This document shows positions 61,045 through 64,000 of a DNA stretch of 64,000 nucleotides, one piece after another. Numbering within the stretch: position 1 is the first letter of the stretch; every line of letters starts with the position of its first letter. The position numbers and the translations under genes were made by a program. Source of the DNA: Allobosea lathyri (GTDB lineage Bacteria; Pseudomonadota; Alphaproteobacteria; Rhizobiales; Beijerinckiaceae); contig NZ_FNUY01000001.1 in NCBI RefSeq assembly GCF_900108245.1, positions 248,001 through 312,000 of the forward strand, written 5' to 3'. A model generated the notes under the pieces. It searched no databases. It had not been told where the DNA came from and worked only from the letters and a program-made list of their open reading frames with translations.

Positions 61045-61986
61045 TCAGGCCGTTTCCGCGATCAACTCCTGCATCGCATCCCGTGTCGGCAGGGCATCGA
61101 ACACGCCAGCACGGATCGTCGCCAGCGCGCCGGCGGCGGCGGCGTGGAGCAAGGCTTCGGAAAGGTTGATACCCCTAGACAGGCTGACGCCGAGCGTCGC
61201 GGCAAAGGCGTCGCCGGCCCCCAGCGAATCGATCGCCGCCACAGGCAGGGCAGGCTGGGAGATCACGCCGTCCGCCGTCATCGCAATTGCGCCGGCCGCT
61301 CCCCGCGTCAGCACGACGATCCGCGGGCCGAGCGCCAGAAGCGCGGGGCCTAGTCGGGTCGTAAACCAAGCGGGGTCGGCATTGTCAGGGCCGATCGCCA
61401 GAGAGCTTCCCAAAGCCTGCGCCTCGGTCTCGTTCACCACCAGGATTTGCGTATTCGCCAGGATGTCGGCCGCAATCGGGCGATACGGCGAGGGGTTCAG
61501 GAGAGTCGCGACGCCGGCTTTGCGGGCCAGCGCGAAAGCCTCGCGGATCGGCTCATCGCCGATCTCGAACTGCGCCATCACCATGGCCGCCGCGCCGATC
61601 TTGCCGGCGACCGCGCGGACATGCCCTGCCGCAAGCGCCAGGTTGACGCCGGCATCGACGGCCAGGCACGTCTCGCCGCGCGCATCGGTGAAGCCGACGC
61701 CGCTGCCGGTCTTGCCCGGCAGGCGGATCAGCATTCCCGCGGGCAAATCCGCGCGCACAAGCGCAGGAGCCGCGAAAGCGGAGGCGACATCGTCCCCGAT
61801 CGCGAGCAACCCATCCACCTGCGCGCCCATTCGCCGCGAGGCGATGGCGAGGTTCAGGCCTTTGCCTCCGGGCTCGATTGTCACAATCTCTGCCGCAAGC
61901 GACTCACCTGCGCGTGGAAAGCGCGGGACCTTGGCCGAACAGGAGACGACGAAGCTTCCCAGAATGAATATGGACTTGTCGGCCAT
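61045..61986 (-). CDS. PfkB-family carbohydrate kinase (ribokinase-like)
   Basis: 313 residues. The ribokinase fold carries the N-terminal GGKGLNLAIAS glycine motif (about 40-50) and the C-terminal anion-hole/catalytic DSLGAGDAFAA near 262-272 (the usual DTxGAGD with Ser for Thr). The substrate is a sugar or nucleoside; not determinable here. The ATG at 61986 has GGGGGAACAAACGG upstream; an ATG at 62004 is less likely. It is divergent, 53 bases apart, from a GntR/UTRA regulator that probably controls it. Confidence 0.9.
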   Translation of the reverse strand: MADKSIFILGSFVVSCSAKVPRFPRAGESLAAEIVTIEPGGKGLNLAIASRRMGAQVDGLLAIGDDVASAFAAPALVRADLPAGMLIRLPGKTGSGVGFTDARGETCLAVDAGVNLALAAGHVRAVAGKIGAAAMVMAQFEIGDEPIREAFALARKAGVATLLNPSPYRPIAADILANTQILVVNETEAQALGSSLAIGPDNADPAWFTTRLGPALLALGPRIVVLTRGAAGAIAMTADGVISQPALPVAAIDSLGAGDAFAATLGVSLSRGINLSEALLHAAAAGALATIRAGVFDALPTRDAMQELIAETA

Positions 61987-62039
61987 TCCGTTTGTTCCCC
62001 CCATATTCCCAGCTCTCTTATCGGCGCCTCGCCACGCTC

Positions 62040-62825
62040 ATGTCACCACCTTCCACGACCGCGCCGCCCGTTCCGCCGAAGCCGCCGTTCCAGGATCTGC
62101 TGGAACTGCGCGACGACACCGCAAAGCCGCTCTATCAGCAGCTTGAAGATCAGCTGACGCAGTTGATCGACGACGGAACGTTGCCTCCAGGGATGACGCT
62201 GCCAGCCGAGCGCCAGCTCGCTGAGCGGCTGAAGATCAGCCGCGCCACAGTCCAGCGCTCCTACAACGCGCTTCGCGAGCGGAAGTTGCTGAGTGCGCAG
62301 GGCAGGCTCGGCTCGATCGTGCAGGGTACGGGTCCTCGCCTGCATTCGGGCATGGACCGGCTCAAGGGCTTCACCGAGGAGATGCGTGATCTCGGTCGCG
62401 TTCCCTCGACGCGGATACTGGAGCGGGAGGTCGTGACGGACCGCTCGATCGCCTCGATTTTCGGACGCCCCTCCCACGCGCGCTTCCTGAAGCTCGTGCG
62501 TGTCCGCAGCGGTGACGGCAAGCCGATGTCGCGCGAGGTCGCCTGGTACAACCTCGAACGCGCGCCTGATCTTGCGCAGGCCGACCTGAGCGGCTCCGTT
62601 TATGCGATGCTCGCCACGCTCGGCGTGCCGCTGGTGTATTGCGACCAAACCATCGAGGCTGCGGAACCGACCGGGGAGGAATGCGCCATCTTCGGCTTCG
62701 ACCGGCCGCTGCCCTGCCTGCTGATCAAGCGGCGCAGTTTTGGCGAGGATGGCGACATGCTCGAATATGTCGAGGGGCTGTTTCGCGGCGATACCTACAC
62801 CTACAAGCTGTCTTTGCGCATCTGA
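62040..62825 (+). CDS. GntR-family regulator with UTRA domain
   Basis: 261 residues. The N-terminal winged helix (about 25-95, PLYQQLEDQLTQLIDDGTLPPG and LAERLKISRATVQRSYNALRERKLL) is of the HutC/GntR type, and the C-terminal UTRA ligand domain (about 105-255) ends with LEYVEGLFRGDTYTYKLSL. UTRA regulators bind small effectors such as sugar phosphates. It is divergent from the PfkB kinase and probably senses its substrate or product. The start is set at the ATG at 62040, giving a Pro-rich leader. Confidence 0.92.
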   Translation: MSPPSTTAPPVPPKPPFQDLLELRDDTAKPLYQQLEDQLTQLIDDGTLPPGMTLPAERQLAERLKISRATVQRSYNALRERKLLSAQGRLGSIVQGTGPRLHSGMDRLKGFTEEMRDLGRVPSTRILEREVVTDRSIASIFGRPSHARFLKLVRVRSGDGKPMSREVAWYNLERAPDLAQADLSGSVYAMLATLGVPLVYCDQTIEAAEPTGEECAIFGFDRPLPCLLIKRRSFGEDGDMLEYVEGLFRGDTYTYKLSLRI

Positions 62826-63144
62826 AGTCCGGAGGGTGCGGAAGGCGTTGCCACCGGGCGCGCTGTGCCGATCCGGCTTCGTTGGTCGTCCACATCAAAT
62901 CCGCTCGATTGCTCGGGGCTCATCCTCTGGTCAGAGGGCGTGCGCCGCGCCGCATGACCCCGCGCGATCACCGCGCCGGCCATGACTTTACCGTCTGATC
63001 CGGGCGGAAGGCACATCCGCCAGGAGTGAGCAAGAGCGCCAGCGCGGGGAGCCGATGCGCGCGAAAGAACTGGCCGCGCCGGCAACAACCGATCAAGCTA
63101 GCTAAAAAATAGGCAGGGACGGGAACGATGAGGTCAACGAGACG
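62826..63144. other. 319-base gap upstream of the M81 gene
   Basis: GC-rich with no gene, tandem or clear inverted repeat. An AT pocket (about 63095-63115, CAAGCTAGCTAAAAAATAGG) lies just before the M81 start and could hold its -10 region. I see no confident promoter. Confidence 0.4.
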
Positions 63145-64000
63145 ATGACGCGACGCGTACTGATCGCGGAATTCATGCATGAGACGAACACCTTCAGTGT
63201 CCAGCTCACCGGCGAAGAGGCCTTTCAGGCGCATGGCGTCTATCTCGGTAACGAGATTCCACAAGCCTTCCGCAGCAGCCGCACGTCGATGGGCGCAGCC
63301 TTCGAGGCCGCCGACAGATTCGGCTGGAACCTCGTCCACCCGCTTGTGACCGGTGCCAACCCGTCTGGACGCGTGACCGATTCAGCCTTCGAGCTCTTCG
63401 CGGGCCACATCCTGAACGCTTGCGACGGTGTCGACGGCGTGTTGCTGCATCTCCATGGCGCGATGGCGACCGAAAGCTCCGATGATGGCGAGGGCGAATT
63501 GCTTGCCCGGCTGCGCAAGCGCCTTGGAGCGGATATCCCGATTGTCGCGGTGCTCGACCTGCACGCAACTCTCACGCAGATGATGGCGGACAATGCCAAC
63601 GCGCTGATTTCCTACCGGACCTATCCCCATATCGATCAGTACGAGCGCACCTGGCAGGCGGCGGAACTGCTGGAGCGGGCAATGGCCGGCGAGATCAGGC
63701 CCCGCGTCGCGGTCGCCCGTCGTCCCATCCTCTATGCGCTCGACGGCGGACGCACGACCTCACCGCCCTTCAAGGAGCTGCTGCGCCGCGGCGACGCCAT
63801 CGAAGCGGCGGGCGACGCGCTGGTGGTCAGCGTGCAGGCAGGCTTCTCCTCCGCCGATGTCCACGATATCGGCCCTTCCGTGGCGGTGACAGCAGATGAT
63901 CGCGGCAGGGCGCAGGCCATTGCCGAAGAGCTGATGGACTATGCCTGGGAGCAGCGTCGCTTCTCCTCGATCAGCTTCACGCCCCTGGCCGAGGCCATGG
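63145..64000 (+). CDS. M81 family metallopeptidase (MlrC-like), 5' part
   Basis: Open from the ATG at 63145 to the window end (285 codons visible, no stop), so the gene continues beyond. The first half matches the microcystinase C (MlrC) N-terminal domain: LIAEFMHETNTFS at residues 6-18, then VLLHLHGAMATES and VAVLDLHATLTQMM, where zinc ligands of MlrC (His, Asp and His) are expected, then SYRTYPHIDQYERT. Family members cleave small peptides or D-amino-acid amides in bacteria with no microcystin. It lies after the GntR regulator and could be part of the same regulon. Confidence 0.87.
   Translation, partial: MTRRVLIAEFMHETNTFSVQLTGEEAFQAHGVYLGNEIPQAFRSSRTSMGAAFEAADRFGWNLVHPLVTGANPSGRVTDSAFELFAGHILNACDGVDGVLLHLHGAMATESSDDGEGELLARLRKRLGADIPIVAVLDLHATLTQMMADNANALISYRTYPHIDQYERTWQAAELLERAMAGEIRPRVAVARRPILYALDGGRTTSPPFKELLRRGDAIEAAGDALVVSVQAGFSSADVHDIGPSVAVTADDRGRAQAIAEELMDYAWEQRRFSSISFTPLAEAM

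Overview
The window is a contiguous, gene-dense piece of a high-GC alphaproteobacterial chromosome. It probably comes from the Hyphomicrobiales, and the overall look is Bosea-like. That placement is from memory of gene content and order, not from a search. The main pointers are an Irr-type Fur regulator with a heme motif next to fabA-fabB-fabI, the rpsA-sppA-ihfB-lapA order, the rmuC/def-fmt-truA/dapE block, and the lptC-lptA-lptB-rpoN-hpf-ptsN block. No rRNA, tRNA, CRISPR array, prophage or insertion sequence is visible. Almost everything is core or house-keeping; accessory content is light.

Layout: 0.1-4.9 kb carries an SH3 protein, Irr, and unsaturated fatty acid synthesis (fabA, fabB, fabI) with two small DUF proteins. 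4.9-10.5 kb holds a Rieske oxygenase, argG, a thioredoxin-fold isomerase, an HtpX-like protease and LemA. 10.5-17.3 kb is the rpsA / Hsp70-like / sppA / ihfB / lapA / ornithine cyclodeaminase-like stretch. 17.5-25 kb has a Bug-type binding protein, two convergent LAS-type peptidoglycan peptidases, small membrane proteins, an amidase and a Tim44-domain protein. 25-31 kb has dapB, alkB, a TRIC-type channel, grpE and glnD. 31-34.4 kb is an ssuACB sulfonate importer followed by an OsmC protein. 34.5-41.8 kb has a TerB-like protein, rmuC, def, fmt, truA, dapE and an RNase D-like exonuclease. 41.9-47.5 kb is LPS export (lptC, lptA, lptB), then sigma-54, hibernation factor and PtsN. 47.7-54.7 kb has class I fumarase, a metallo-beta-lactamase-fold hydrolase and the EF-P module (efp facing epmA-epmB). 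55-64 kb has pyrF, paired DUF1330 genes, anmK, an SDR plus enoyl-CoA hydratase pair, a LuxR-type regulator, a PfkB kinase facing a GntR/UTRA regulator, and the 5' part of an M81 (MlrC-like) gene that runs off the window.

Functional themes are envelope construction and turnover (fatty acids, LPS export, DapB/DapE, AnmK, MepA, extensin-type peptidase, SppA, HtpX), translation and its quality control (S1, EF-P with its beta-lysylation enzymes, deformylase, formyltransferase, TruA, HPF), and nitrogen signalling (GlnD, RpoN, PtsN).

The most distinctive non-coding content is a set of extragenic palindromic repeats of at least three sequence families, and three short tandem duplications that each span the stop codon of a gene. 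I found no convincing new defence, mobile or biosynthetic system. The best leads are the stop-spanning tandem repeats, an acidic repeat-bearing insertion in peptide deformylase, an SDR lacking the usual catalytic Ser and Lys, a 27-residue membrane peptide with its own strong ribosome binding site and terminator, and several unassigned operator-like palindromes.
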